Source: Flavobacteriaceae bacterium (GTDB lineage: Bacteria > Bacteroidota > Bacteroidia > Flavobacteriales > Flavobacteriaceae). From it: a DNA stretch of 61,133 nt. Below are positions 24,088 to 34,035 of this stretch, one piece after another. Under the pieces are notes generated by a model, which searched no databases, was not told the origin of the DNA, and saw only the letters and a program-made list of their open reading frames with translations. Location of the stretch: the NCBI GenBank assembly GCA_016764435.1, contig JAESRX010000040.1, positions 1 to 61,133 on the forward strand, written 5' to 3'. The position numbers and the translations under genes are program-made. Position 1 is the stretch's first letter. Each line of letters begins with the position of its first letter.

Positions 24088-27051
24088 ATGAATCAGCCCT
24101 TCCTTTTTTTTCTAAAAAAACAACTTAAAAACACGCGTTTAGGGATCTTTCTATGCTTATTTTTTTTGAATTATCATCCTGTCCAAGCAACAAATTATCC
24201 ACTGGATCCTATACAGGAATTTGATGAAGTTACAGTAGAATTTAGAGTAGAGAACTACCTTAGTTTTGAATCCAATGTAATTATTACGGACGCAGCTGTT
24301 GTATATGTGAATGTAGCCTCCTTATTTAAAAATTTGGGAATTTACGGTGTCTCTGAAAAGGAACATAATAGCTTAAAAGGGTTTATTGAAGATGAAAAGA
24401 CGCATTATCAGATAGATGTTGTGTCAAAAGAAATTAGGAAAGGGAGTCGCACTGTTAAATCAATACATGGAATCATAAAAGTATTCGGGGACATTTATGT
24501 TGAAATGAATCTCATGAACGAAGTTTTTGATTTGAACATGCTGTTTAACTTTCGTTCATTATCCGTTAAAATGAAAGCTTCTTTTGAATTGCCTTTTGTA
24601 AAACAAGCAAGGCTTGAAAAAATGAGGAAAAATTTATCGAATTTGCAGGCTAGAAGTGACGTGGTAATTGATACAATAATTGGAAGAAATTACCATCTTT
24701 TTAAAGGAGGAACTATGGACTGGTCCATTACGTCAAGTCAATCTGAAGGTAGAGAGTCAAACAATAGGTTTGCTCTTCGGCTTGGGGGTGAATTATTATA
24801 CGGTGAAGCTAAAATAGGTGTTCATGTTTACAATAAATTAAATTTTGAGAAGCGTCAACTTTATTACAACTGGCGTTGGATAGACAATGATAACAATTTT
24901 ATAAAACAAGCTCAAATAGGAAAAATAGGAGCGTCAAGCATTTCTTTTTTAAAGGCACCACTTGTAGGAATGAGTTTTAATAATTCTCCAAATACGATAA
25001 GAAAAGCAAGAGGAACTTATACCATCAGTGAATATACAGGCGCTAATTGGACCGTGGAATTGTATATTAACGATGTTCTCGTAGATTATACAGTGGCAGA
25101 TGCTTCTGGATTTTATGTTTTTAATATTCCCATCGTATATGGGTATAATAAGATCACATTAAAACAGTATGGTCCCTTAGGAGAAGAACGTATAGAAGAA
25201 CGAAAAATGAATGCTCCTGCTACTTTTATGCCTGTAAAGGTAATGGAATATAAGATTTCTGGAGGGGTGTTAGAGGATACTAATCAGAGTCGGTTTGGTC
25301 GTGGAGAAGTGAGTTATGGTGTTAGTAGGTTTGTTACGATAGGGGGAGGAATGGAATATTTATCAAGTATTCCAGATACACCTTTAATCCCTTTTGTAAA
25401 TATGGCATTTCAACCCTTTTCTAAAATGATCATTAATATGGAATTTGCACACAATATACGTGTGAAAGGAACCCTAAACTATAACTTTGGTAAAAGTACT
25501 TCTATCGCATTTGATTACAGTAAATATGTGGAAGGACAGCAGGCCACACTTAATAATACCAGCGAAGAACGAAAGGTACGACTATCATTCCCCATTAAAA
25601 TCAGTAAAATAAGGTGTACTACAAGATGGAGCTATGCGCAACTTGTATATGGTTCCTTTAGTACAAACCGAATAAATGCAATGTTTTCTGGAAGGTATAA
25701 AAACGTTACAGGAAACGCTACTATAGCATCCTATTGGACAAATGGCGAACGTTCTTTTGTGACTTCTAAGGTGATTTTTTCTCATAGGATGCGGAATGGA
25801 TTTACAATACGTCCCTCATTTAGATACCATATTTCAGAGCATAAAATGATGAGTTTTCGTACGGAAATTGAAAAAAGAGTCGAAAGAGTTTCTTTTTCAG
25901 CTTCTTATGAGCGAAATGTACGTGATGGGATAAATAATGCGACCTTTAGTCTTAAGTATAATCTGCCATTTGGACGCATTGGTTTTTATACTGGGTATAG
26001 AAATAAAAAATATAATTTCTCAGAAAATGCACAAGGAAGCATCGCCTTTGGAGCAGGGAATGGTAGTATAAAAACGGATTATAATACCGGAATAGGTAAA
26101 GGAGGAATATCCCTGTATCCTTTTCTTGATTTGAATCAAAATGGGACCAAGGATATAGGAGAACAAATGGTGTTATTAAACAATGTTAGGGTTCCCGGAG
26201 GAAAGGTGACTGTTAGTCCGCGAGATTCCATTATTCGTGTTTCTAATTTAAATGCTTTTACCAATTATACGGTGAGATTTTCACCGGATGAGTTAGCTAA
26301 TATAGCGTTGAAATTTAAAAATAAAACCTACCAGATTTTAGTAGATCCAAATCAATACAAAAAAGTAGAAATCCCTATTTTAGTTCAAGGAGAAATTAGC
26401 GGTATCGTGTATTTAAATACGGGAGGAATACAGGAAGGTCAAGGTCGTATTAAGATTCATATAGAGGATGAAAAAGGACATGTAGTAGCCGAAATATTAA
26501 GTGAGTCGGATGGTTATTTTAGTTATTTAGGATTGAAACCTGGTAAGTATAAGGTTCGTATTGATCAGAATCAACTAAAAAATATTGAAGTCGAATCGAG
26601 TCCTTTACTACATTCAATTGTCGTAAAAACATTGCTTGATGGAGATGTTATAGAAGGACTTGATTTTATTATAAAAAAACCGACAAGGATTACAATTAAA
26701 AAAGAAACTGTTCGTGAATTAACGACTGCTTTTACTAAGGATACGAATTTGGAGACCGACTTTACTAAAATAGCAACACTAAAGATTCCTTTTTATAGTG
26801 TTCAAATCGGAGTGTTTCATAAAAAAGTCACCTTAAAACAATTATTAAACCTTCGTCCTATTTATTATGAAGTGCTCTCGGAAAAAACGACGCGATATAT
26901 TTCAGGAATATACACTACAAAAAAAGAAGCTAAAACAGCGAGGGCTAGGATTGTAGCCTTAGGAATAAAGGATGCCTATGTAGTGGCTTACAAAAATGGA
27001 AAAAAAGTAACATTCGAAAGCTTAAAATCACCGGTTAACATTAAGAAATAA
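24088..27051 (+). CDS. Usher-like outer-membrane protein with C-terminal SPOR domain
   Basis: A 987-aa exported protein. The order is: signal peptide (ending about residue 34); N-terminal domain (about 45-190) that may receive chaperone-subunit complexes; a beta-rich barrel-like region (about 200-650) interrupted by a plug-like segment (GANWTVELYINDVLV and DASGFYVFNIPIVYGYNKIT, about 311-360); a calcium-site-like stretch LDLNQNGTKDIGE; a regulatory-like beta-sandwich (about 764-860); and a C-terminal SPOR domain (about 900-985: FYSVQIGVF, YISGIYTTKKEAKTARARI). SPOR domains bind denuded peptidoglycan, which has no counterpart in classical ushers. With adjacent chaperone and DUF4402 subunits, a fibre secretion channel is the best call. 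Similarity to PapC/FimD is too low for certainty by eye. Confidence 0.7.
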   Translation: MNQPFLFFLKKQLKNTRLGIFLCLFFLNYHPVQATNYPLDPIQEFDEVTVEFRVENYLSFESNVIITDAAVVYVNVASLFKNLGIYGVSEKEHNSLKGFIEDEKTHYQIDVVSKEIRKGSRTVKSIHGIIKVFGDIYVEMNLMNEVFDLNMLFNFRSLSVKMKASFELPFVKQARLEKMRKNLSNLQARSDVVIDTIIGRNYHLFKGGTMDWSITSSQSEGRESNNRFALRLGGELLYGEAKIGVHVYNKLNFEKRQLYYNWRWIDNDNNFIKQAQIGKIGASSISFLKAPLVGMSFNNSPNTIRKARGTYTISEYTGANWTVELYINDVLVDYTVADASGFYVFNIPIVYGYNKITLKQYGPLGEERIEERKMNAPATFMPVKVMEYKISGGVLEDTNQSRFGRGEVSYGVSRFVTIGGGMEYLSSIPDTPLIPFVNMAFQPFSKMIINMEFAHNIRVKGTLNYNFGKSTSIAFDYSKYVEGQQATLNNTSEERKVRLSFPIKISKIRCTTRWSYAQLVYGSFSTNRINAMFSGRYKNVTGNATIASYWTNGERSFVTSKVIFSHRMRNGFTIRPSFRYHISEHKMMSFRTEIEKRVERVSFSASYERNVRDGINNATFSLKYNLPFGRIGFYTGYRNKKYNFSENAQGSIAFGAGNGSIKTDYNTGIGKGGISLYPFLDLNQNGTKDIGEQMVLLNNVRVPGGKVTVSPRDSIIRVSNLNAFTNYTVRFSPDELANIALKFKNKTYQILVDPNQYKKVEIPILVQGEISGIVYLNTGGIQEGQGRIKIHIEDEKGHVVAEILSESDGYFSYLGLKPGKYKVRIDQNQLKNIEVESSPLLHSIVVKTLLDGDVIEGLDFIIKKPTRITIKKETVRELTTAFTKDTNLETDFTKIATLKIPFYSVQIGVFHKKVTLKQLLNLRPIYYEVLSEKTTRYISGIYTTKKEAKTARARIVALGIKDAYVVAYKNGKKVTFESLKSPVNIKK

Positions 27052-27144
27052 CGGTATTAAGTTTCTCCTTTCCTAAATGGCATTGCTCATAAAATTTAAT
27101 CGTATAACTTTTCTTTATTTTCTATACCTCGAAAAGGGGATTTG

Positions 27145-27189
27145 AATACCTCTAGAGAACCATTAATCGAATGGTTCTCTAGAGGTATT
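27145..27189 (+). terminator. 20-bp perfect stem terminator after the usher-like gene
   Basis: The arms AATACCTCTAGAGAACCATT (27145-27164) and AATGGTTCTCTAGAGGTATT (27170-27189) are perfectly complementary over 20 bp with a 5-nt loop, followed by TTTTAAA. This is unusually long for a terminator and it may also protect the mRNA 3' end. Confidence 0.8.
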
Positions 27190-27523
27190 TTAAATGTACA
27201 GAAGTACATTAGCGCATGAGATCTCTAAATAAAAGAGTTGATTTTTTATGAGTTCTTGTCTTAAAAAAACCAAGCTATTGGCAAGTATTTTTACTTTTTG
27301 CATGTAATTTAGATGTAAAAGCTATCTTTAACCTATTATTTCACAATATCAGGGTATTGTCTGCAAGAAAAAAAATAGCATATTCAGTTTTTCAAAAATA
27401 CAGAATCCAATATTAAGGAAGCCAAAAGAATTGTTTTTTAGTCAATGCTCGGGTGGAATATAGAAAATCTTAAAACGATTAAAATTAGCGAACGTATTGA
27501 TATATTCAAACTAACTAAAAATT
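27190..27523 (+). other. Upstream region of the helicase-nuclease gene
   Basis: No gene seen. A possible promoter is TTTG (27297-27300), 22 nt, TATCTTTA (27323-27330), close to the Bacteroidota -33/-7 pair; it would give an unusually long leader of about 190 nt before the ATG at 27524. The leader is very A/T-rich without a clear hairpin. Confidence 0.45.
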
Positions 27524-30500
27524 ATGGAGATAACCGAAAAGCTATTGCTGGAATTACAAAATCGATTAAAAATAGGCAGTCGAAGAGGTGTTCATTTAAA
27601 TGCAATACCTGCACGTTCCAGGTATAAATTTGATCTTACAAGATTGTCACATATTGATGAAAATTTACCGCAAAACTTTATCAATGCACTTCTGTCGGAA
27701 CAACCTTTAAAATTTAAAGTAAGTTGGAAAGACAATGTTCCAGATTTAAAACTTCTGGATAAAGACGAGCAAGTTCAACTAGTTAAAATCACAAAATCAT
27801 TTGAAAATTTAATCAATCAGACGGATGCAATAGAATCAGAAAAAGGCATAAACACCTTTGGTTTTGGATTTCCTTTACTCGTTAGAAGAGACCTTTCTGA
27901 TAAAAAACTGACGGTTGCTCCTCTATTAATTTGGTCTTTGAAAATAAAAAGGACTAAAGAGTTTAATACGTGGGTTATTGTAAGAGATGAAGAGGATCCT
28001 ATTTATATAAATGAAGTTCTTATCAACCATCTACAAAGTGATTCACAAATAGAAATTGAACCAATAACTCCAGAGTTATTAGAGGATGGTTTAATTGATA
28101 AAGAGGAGTTAATTGATATTTGTGTTCAATTATTAGACACAATTAACAGTACTTCTTCAACTAATTTACGAGCTACACTAAGGGAGAATCTAGAAAATAT
28201 TAAGCCAATCTCAAGTAAAAAAAAATACGAAGAATTACTACTTACATCTAATAGTTCAAGTATTGATTTTGGAGGCTTATTTTCGATTTTTGAGGTTCAA
28301 AAACAAAATATCATTCAGGATTATTTGAATTTAATTGACCTTGAGGGGACTACAATTGACCTTAAGGAAATGGAAGAGCATTCCTTTCAATCAATATCAT
28401 CTGTAGAAACAGACCCTTCTCAGCAACGTATTCTGAACTCGTTAAAAAACACACGTAATATTTTAATTCAAGGTCCTCCAGGAACAGGAAAAAGTCAATC
28501 ATTAACAGCTATTTTAGTGAATGCTTTAGAGAATCATAAAAAAACGATTGTTGTCTGTGAAAAAATAACGGCTCTTAATGTTTTAAAAGAAGCGCTTGAT
28601 AAAAGAGGGCTTTCAAACCTAAACGTACAGATAACAGAAGTTCAAAAGTCAGGGAGAAGAAATGTTGTTTATTCTGTAAGAGATAGTATTGAAAGTTTCC
28701 ATTCTCAGAAGTACCGATATACACATTCTAAAGAAACGTTAGATGATATTATTGATAAAGTGAAGTCACTTATTGATTCGATTAATAATAAGCATTTAAA
28801 AATAGGAGAAAAATTACTTGGAGATAAAAATTGGACCCATATTGTCGGAGTGTTTTTAGCTCAATTAAAAGAACATAATGAAACGTACAAATTAGACCTT
28901 GAAAAAGGAACTTTTAAATTTGATTCCACGGAATTAAATAATTTTTTGGAGCTTATTAGAAAAGGTCATTACCTGTATGATAATTTCAAGCCGAATAAAG
29001 AGTGTTCATTTTTAAACTCTTCAAAATTACATGGAGACACTCCTTATCTAATAGAACAGCAGTTAAAAGATGATTTTTCATCCTATAAATTGGAATTAGC
29101 CTCTGTTTTAGAACAGCAATTAAAATATGAAAGCGAGTATGGTCAACTAAGAAACGTACAATTAAAAGAGCAACTAGAGTCAATAGATGAAATTGATGAT
29201 GAGATTCAGGAAATACTCGTTAAAAATAAGAGGAATGAAGATTTTTATCAAGAAGATAAAACAAGGGGGTTTTTCTATAAAATAAGTTCCTTGTTCTCGA
29301 AAGAAAAGAAGCAAACAAGGATTGATCAACAACATATTATTTCTTTATTTTTAAAGTTAGTGGTTAGAAGTAATGAATGCAACGATTTTAATACAATAGA
29401 ATTAACGAATACAATCAATGGAGATGTGTCAATACTCTCAAGTTATAAAGAATCGTTAGAAGAGATAGTAACTAGTTTTAGCAGTAAAGTGAACAGTGAA
29501 TTTGAAAATTTAAATTTAATTCAAGAAGTTGATCAGAATTTTAATACACCTACATTAGAATTGTTAAAAGAGACCCTTAAAAATTTAAAAGATAAGATGA
29601 CCAAAGACAGCTGGTCAATTACTGTTGTAGCAGGAGAAACGTATGAAACTTTACGAAATAATATTCAAGAAATAATTCAAAAGGAGGAAGATTATTTCAA
29701 TAATGAGAACGATTTGTTTTCCTCTGAATTTAAATGGTTCCAGTATTACAATGCTCTTTCCAAGCAGAATAAAATAATTATAGAGCAACTATTAGAAAAA
29801 GTGAACTGGAAGAAAACATTTCTAATTTACTATTTGAATGCGATGCTTATAAACGCTTCAAACATGAATTTGCCTACAGATGATAAAGACCATCAGGAGC
29901 TTGTCCATTCGTTAGGGAATATAGAAGAAGAACAATTAAAATATATCCGTGAGTATTGGTTTTCAAAACAAATTGAGGCAACAAGAGCGTTTGATGTAAA
30001 AAATCAGCACTTATCCGTAGAGAATTTATACAATAAAAGAAAAAGTAAGAAATATAAACGACTATCATTAAGACAGATAGTCGCGTATGATTTAGCTCTT
30101 TTTACCGATTTTTTTCCTGTAATTTTAACGACTCCTGACGTTTGTAGTAACTTGTTTAAAGGAGAACATCAATATTTTGATATTGTAATGTTTGATGAAG
30201 CAAGTCAATTAAAATTAGAAGATAATTTACCCGCCTTATTAAAAGGAAAACAAGTTATAATTGCAGGAGATGAACATCAAATGCCTCCGTCAAATTACTT
30301 CAGTAAAATATTTGATGGCGTAATGGATGATGAAGATGATTTTGAAGATGACGAAATAAAAATAGATAGGGATCATATTTTATTGTCGTGCGAATCACTC
30401 CTTGACTTTGCTTCAGAACTAAACTTTGAGAAAAAACATTTGGATTTTCATTATAGATCAAGACATCCTTACCTGATAGATTTTTCAAATCATGCTTTTT

Positions 30501-31654
30501 ACAATCAAAGGTTGAAACCATTGCCCAATAGTTTTGAGTATACTCCCATCAAATATATTCAAGTAAATGGTACTTATTTTGACCATACAAATGAAGTTGA
30601 AGCCACAATGGTATTGTCTATTATAGAAAATAATATTCATCGTTTTCCTACGGGAGAATATCCATCAGTTGGAATTGCTACATTTAATATTCATCAACGA
30701 AATCTTATTTTAGAGAAAATAAACAATAGGCGTAAACTGGATAGTTATGCGGATTTCAATGATAAAATAGTAGAACTTGAAGAAAATGGGTTTTTTGTTA
30801 AAAACCTGGAGAATATTCAAGGAGATGAACGAGATGTAATCATTTTAACTACAACTTATGGTGTGAATATAGACGGTAAATTCGCTCATCGTTTTGGTTC
30901 AATAAATCATCAAAAAGGATATAAACTGTTAAATGTAATTATAACAAGAGCAAAATATAAAATCTATGTATGTTCCTCTATTCCTGAGGAAGTGATCCTA
31001 AATTATAAAGAATATTTATCCGTGGAGGGCTCAAATAACAGAAGGGCTGTTTTCTTTGCGTATTTGGCTTACTGTAAGGCTGTAACTGAAAATGATACAG
31101 CGCAAAGAATCGCTATTCTAAATACGCTTTCTGATAATACGACTAAAACACCAACACTTGGTGTTTTAAACGAAGCCCTTGAATCTCCATTTGAAGAAGT
31201 AGTTTATGAAGCATTAATAGCGCATTTCGATAAAACGAACATAATTCCACAATTGCAATTTGCAGGATTTAGAATTGACTTAGTTTATGATCCGAAAATC
31301 ACGGGACTTCCTAAAATAGCAATTGAATGTGACGGTGCCGCTCATCATTCAAGTGAAGAAGCCTATTTATATGATATACATAGAAAAAAAATACTAGAAG
31401 GACATGGTTTTGTCTTTCATAGAATCTGGAGTACAAATTGGTGGAGGAATCCCGAAAAAGAAACAAAAAAACTGGTTGAATTTATTGAAAATATAGCGAA
31501 CAGTCAGCAGTTATTATTTGAAGATAAATCAACTAGAGGTATTGCTTTTACGGATAACATTGCACTAGTAGAAGATGCAAAGGAGACTCCAATTCTTCAA
31601 AAAGATTTAAAAGAAAACAGGGTGTCTATTAGTAAAAATAATCACAAAAACTAA
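27524..31654 (+). CDS. SF1 helicase fused to a PD-(D/E)xK nuclease (defence candidate)
   Basis: A 1376-aa cytoplasmic protein. The order is: N-terminal region without recognised motifs (1-300); Walker A GPPGTGKS at about 317; a long helical insertion, probably coiled coil (about 400-830); Walker B DEASQ near residue 891 followed by VIIAGDEHQMPPS; a second RecA-like domain with IQGDERDVIIL and NVIITRAKYKIYV; and a C-terminal nuclease-like domain with ESPFEEVVYEAL, Asp 1252 in FRIDLVYD and Glu 1268/Asp 1270 in AIECDGAAHH, the pattern of DUF559/Vsr-like endonucleases. Similar fusions occur in anti-phage defence islands. It stands alone, which fits a single-gene system. The neighbouring sequence looks more A/T-rich than the housekeeping genes. 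Its biological role is inference. Confidence 0.82.
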   Translation: MEITEKLLLELQNRLKIGSRRGVHLNAIPARSRYKFDLTRLSHIDENLPQNFINALLSEQPLKFKVSWKDNVPDLKLLDKDEQVQLVKITKSFENLINQTDAIESEKGINTFGFGFPLLVRRDLSDKKLTVAPLLIWSLKIKRTKEFNTWVIVRDEEDPIYINEVLINHLQSDSQIEIEPITPELLEDGLIDKEELIDICVQLLDTINSTSSTNLRATLRENLENIKPISSKKKYEELLLTSNSSSIDFGGLFSIFEVQKQNIIQDYLNLIDLEGTTIDLKEMEEHSFQSISSVETDPSQQRILNSLKNTRNILIQGPPGTGKSQSLTAILVNALENHKKTIVVCEKITALNVLKEALDKRGLSNLNVQITEVQKSGRRNVVYSVRDSIESFHSQKYRYTHSKETLDDIIDKVKSLIDSINNKHLKIGEKLLGDKNWTHIVGVFLAQLKEHNETYKLDLEKGTFKFDSTELNNFLELIRKGHYLYDNFKPNKECSFLNSSKLHGDTPYLIEQQLKDDFSSYKLELASVLEQQLKYESEYGQLRNVQLKEQLESIDEIDDEIQEILVKNKRNEDFYQEDKTRGFFYKISSLFSKEKKQTRIDQQHIISLFLKLVVRSNECNDFNTIELTNTINGDVSILSSYKESLEEIVTSFSSKVNSEFENLNLIQEVDQNFNTPTLELLKETLKNLKDKMTKDSWSITVVAGETYETLRNNIQEIIQKEEDYFNNENDLFSSEFKWFQYYNALSKQNKIIIEQLLEKVNWKKTFLIYYLNAMLINASNMNLPTDDKDHQELVHSLGNIEEEQLKYIREYWFSKQIEATRAFDVKNQHLSVENLYNKRKSKKYKRLSLRQIVAYDLALFTDFFPVILTTPDVCSNLFKGEHQYFDIVMFDEASQLKLEDNLPALLKGKQVIIAGDEHQMPPSNYFSKIFDGVMDDEDDFEDDEIKIDRDHILLSCESLLDFASELNFEKKHLDFHYRSRHPYLIDFSNHAFYNQRLKPLPNSFEYTPIKYIQVNGTYFDHTNEVEATMVLSIIENNIHRFPTGEYPSVGIATFNIHQRNLILEKINNRRKLDSYADFNDKIVELEENGFFVKNLENIQGDERDVIILTTTYGVNIDGKFAHRFGSINHQKGYKLLNVIITRAKYKIYVCSSIPEEVILNYKEYLSVEGSNNRRAVFFAYLAYCKAVTENDTAQRIAILNTLSDNTTKTPTLGVLNEALESPFEEVVYEALIAHFDKTNIIPQLQFAGFRIDLVYDPKITGLPKIAIECDGAAHHSSEEAYLYDIHRKKILEGHGFVFHRIWSTNWWRNPEKETKKLVEFIENIANSQQLLFEDKSTRGIAFTDNIALVEDAKETPILQKDLKENRVSISKNNHKN

Positions 31655-31741
31655 TTGTATGGTAACATTGTACAATTTAAAAGTCCTATAAAACAGCTGA
31701 AAAACAGCGCTTAATTACGAATCGTTTTAAACACTAACTAA

Positions 31742-33796
31742 ATGAAAATAAAATATATCATAACCTGTTTCTTTATCACTTTTTTGATGTGTCATATTAC
31801 AGTGACCTCTCAAAATGACACCATTTTTTATGATCAAAAATGGAAAAAAACGATAAAATCTAAGGCCTTTTTTTACAGACCTCTACCACTGCAAAAAAAA
31901 GGTGATAAATCTCTTATAAAAGATTACTACATCGCTGGAGGATTACAATTTGAAGGCTGGTCAAAGACGGCTGGTTTGGATGATTTTTATGTAGGTAAAG
32001 TAGTTTGGTTTTACCAAAACGGTAATAAAAAGTATGAAGTGAACTATGTAAATGGCACTGTAAATGGCTCCGAAATCACTTATTATAAAAATGGTAAAAT
32101 TAAAAAAGAACGACAAATTTTAAATAAGGAAATAGCACACTCTAAATCCTATAACCAAGAAGGTGAATTGCAAAATACAATTATTTATAAGGAAGGATAT
32201 CCATTTAAAGGAGTGAGTGATTGTTTCATTAGGTATGAAAATGGAAAGAGAATAGGGAAAACGCTTTATTATGAAAATACCAATATCCCTGCATTTACTA
32301 AAGAATGTTCAGAAGAAGGCTGTTATAAATGGAGTAAAGAGACTCATTATAATGTAGATGGCGTTATTATACAAGAAAATAAAACCATTAAAAAACAAAT
32401 CAAAGAAGGGAGGGAAATTGAATATTATAAATCAAAATTATGCGGTTATATTAAAGCAATTAAATCTATTAAGACTTATAAAGAAGGAGTCTTAAATGGA
32501 TTGTTTGTTAGATATGATTTAAATAAAGAGGTATTGTATAAAGGTATTTATAAAGATTCTCAGCCTCTGGATGGTACTTTTGAAAACTCAGATTTAGGTT
32601 TGACTTTTATTTCTGAATATAAAAATGGAAGAAAAAATGGAAAGGAAATAGTTGTAAATAAAGAGAAGGAAATAGCAGTAGGTATTTATCTAGAAGGAAA
32701 AAGACAAACAGGTACTTTTGTGGAGGAAAGACAATCTTTGAGCGTATATATAATCAATTTAATAAGCGGCATAGAAGAAGGTAAACAAATACATTACAAT
32801 GTAGCAAGAGCTATAACGATGGGGTATTACCATAGTGAAAAAGGAATCAAACATGGCGACTACGCCGTATATGATTATGAAGGAAATTTGATAGCCAATG
32901 CCACGTATAAAAACGGAAAGCCTTTTCAAGGTACTGTTATAACAAATTCGAAACCTCGTTTTTATGAAAATGGTGAGCGATTAAGAGAAAATGTACATGT
33001 AGATATAGGAGAAAAAGAGAGGATGACTGCTTTTTCTAAAGGTTCTGATAAAATTGAAGGATCGTATAATATGGGAGGTTTTGAAATGGCCGCTTCCATT
33101 GTTTTTTTAGATACCAACGATTTTTTGTATTCTTTAAGTGTTGGGAGCTTAGATCTAGTTATTTATGGAGCATATCATTTAAAAAACGGGAAACTAAAAT
33201 TAAAAGTAGCTGAAGAACAAAAGCAACACTATGTGGTTTATGGAAGAAAGGATCCAGATATAAAAGATTCTATACACATTAAAACTTATAATTATAGGGC
33301 TAGAACCAGTCCTTTAATTCAATTAAATAAGCAATGGTATGATTTGGGGGATTTAAAACAGCCAGAAGGAAGAGCAAGAAGACATAGTGGGGATGGTCTA
33401 TTTAAAATTGCTTTTAATAAACTATCATCCATGAAAATTGGAATTAATAAAGGACAGGGTAATAATTCTACTATTGTTTTGAAAGGCACCTTGAAAGCGG
33501 AAAGTGTAAATGACTTTAATGATTTTATTATTGCTTATAATATGTCAAATGTAGAAATCACTGAGTTTGAGAAAAGTACTTTTACAGTTAAAAAAGGAGA
33601 CATCATTAATGGTGAAAAGAAAAAAATAATTAAGGAAGAAGTAAGAGAAAATATCTTAGACTATATCATAGAAAACAAATCTTTTCCTTATTATATTAGG
33701 AACTATACATTTCAAAAAATAAAATGTCATTCAATACATCGTACAGAGAAAATACACAAATATATTCAAATAGAAAAAAGTAAAGAATCGCTTTAA
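31742..33796 (+). CDS. Exported MORN-type repeat protein (YwqK-like)
   Basis: A 684-aa exported protein with a signal peptide (IITCFFITFLMCHITVTS-Q). Its first two thirds contain repeated short beta-hairpins of the MORN type: KVVWFYQNGNKKYEVNYVNG, GSEITYYKNGKIKKERQ, KGVSDCFIRYENGKRIG, FISEYKNGRKNGKEI and NATYKNGKPFQG. Such repeats are called toxin-antitoxin 'YwqK family antitoxin' in databases, but the exported location makes a classical antitoxin role unlikely. The C-terminal 200 residues have no recognised motif. The gene lies 87 nt after the helicase-nuclease and may be co-transcribed; it could be a surface or periplasmic partner or an unrelated cargo gene. Confidence 0.65.
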   Translation: MKIKYIITCFFITFLMCHITVTSQNDTIFYDQKWKKTIKSKAFFYRPLPLQKKGDKSLIKDYYIAGGLQFEGWSKTAGLDDFYVGKVVWFYQNGNKKYEVNYVNGTVNGSEITYYKNGKIKKERQILNKEIAHSKSYNQEGELQNTIIYKEGYPFKGVSDCFIRYENGKRIGKTLYYENTNIPAFTKECSEEGCYKWSKETHYNVDGVIIQENKTIKKQIKEGREIEYYKSKLCGYIKAIKSIKTYKEGVLNGLFVRYDLNKEVLYKGIYKDSQPLDGTFENSDLGLTFISEYKNGRKNGKEIVVNKEKEIAVGIYLEGKRQTGTFVEERQSLSVYIINLISGIEEGKQIHYNVARAITMGYYHSEKGIKHGDYAVYDYEGNLIANATYKNGKPFQGTVITNSKPRFYENGERLRENVHVDIGEKERMTAFSKGSDKIEGSYNMGGFEMAASIVFLDTNDFLYSLSVGSLDLVIYGAYHLKNGKLKLKVAEEQKQHYVVYGRKDPDIKDSIHIKTYNYRARTSPLIQLNKQWYDLGDLKQPEGRARRHSGDGLFKIAFNKLSSMKIGINKGQGNNSTIVLKGTLKAESVNDFNDFIIAYNMSNVEITEFEKSTFTVKKGDIINGEKKKIIKEEVRENILDYIIENKSFPYYIRNYTFQKIKCHSIHRTEKIHKYIQIEKSKESL

Positions 33797-33911
33797 TGCA
33801 GTGTTGTTTTTGTTTAGAAGTGATGGGTAGTGTTAAATTATCTAGGAAGTTAAAAGGAGTTGTTTCCTCGAAGATTGAAAATTCACAGGGAGCTTTTTGA
33901 CATATTTTCTG

Positions 33912-33943
33912 TTTGAATAAAATGCAGGTATTTTTTATTCAAA
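33912..33943. repeat. 11-bp perfect inverted repeat
   Basis: TTTGAATAAAA (33912-33922) and TTTTATTCAAA (33933-33943), 10-nt loop. It lacks a T-run on either side, so it may be a binding site or 3'-end structure of the MORN-protein mRNA. Confidence 0.5.
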
Positions 33944-33989
33944 ATAGAGTTCAGTTTACATCCTCTTTTCGGAGGGGGGAAATATAAAA

Positions 33990-34017
33990 AAAGAGCCTGT
34001 AGTTTTACAGGCTCTTT
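33990..34017 (-). terminator. Terminator of the panB/dehydrogenase/TM2 transcript
   Basis: Perfect 12-bp stem AAAGAGCCTGTA/TACAGGCTCTTT with a 4-nt loop. On the minus strand it is followed by a T-run, just after the TM2 gene. Confidence 0.88.
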
Positions 34018-34035
34018 ACTAAATAGGTTTTTTTG

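Noticed and set aside
27445-27627. 60-codon frame overlapping the helicase start
   Set aside because: It overlaps the helicase gene in another frame and has no recognisable feature; the helicase frame carries conserved motifs.
31742-33796. Helicase and MORN protein as a toxin-antitoxin pair
   Set aside because: The MORN protein has a signal peptide and would not meet a cytoplasmic nuclease; the database name of the repeat is not evidence for an antitoxin.
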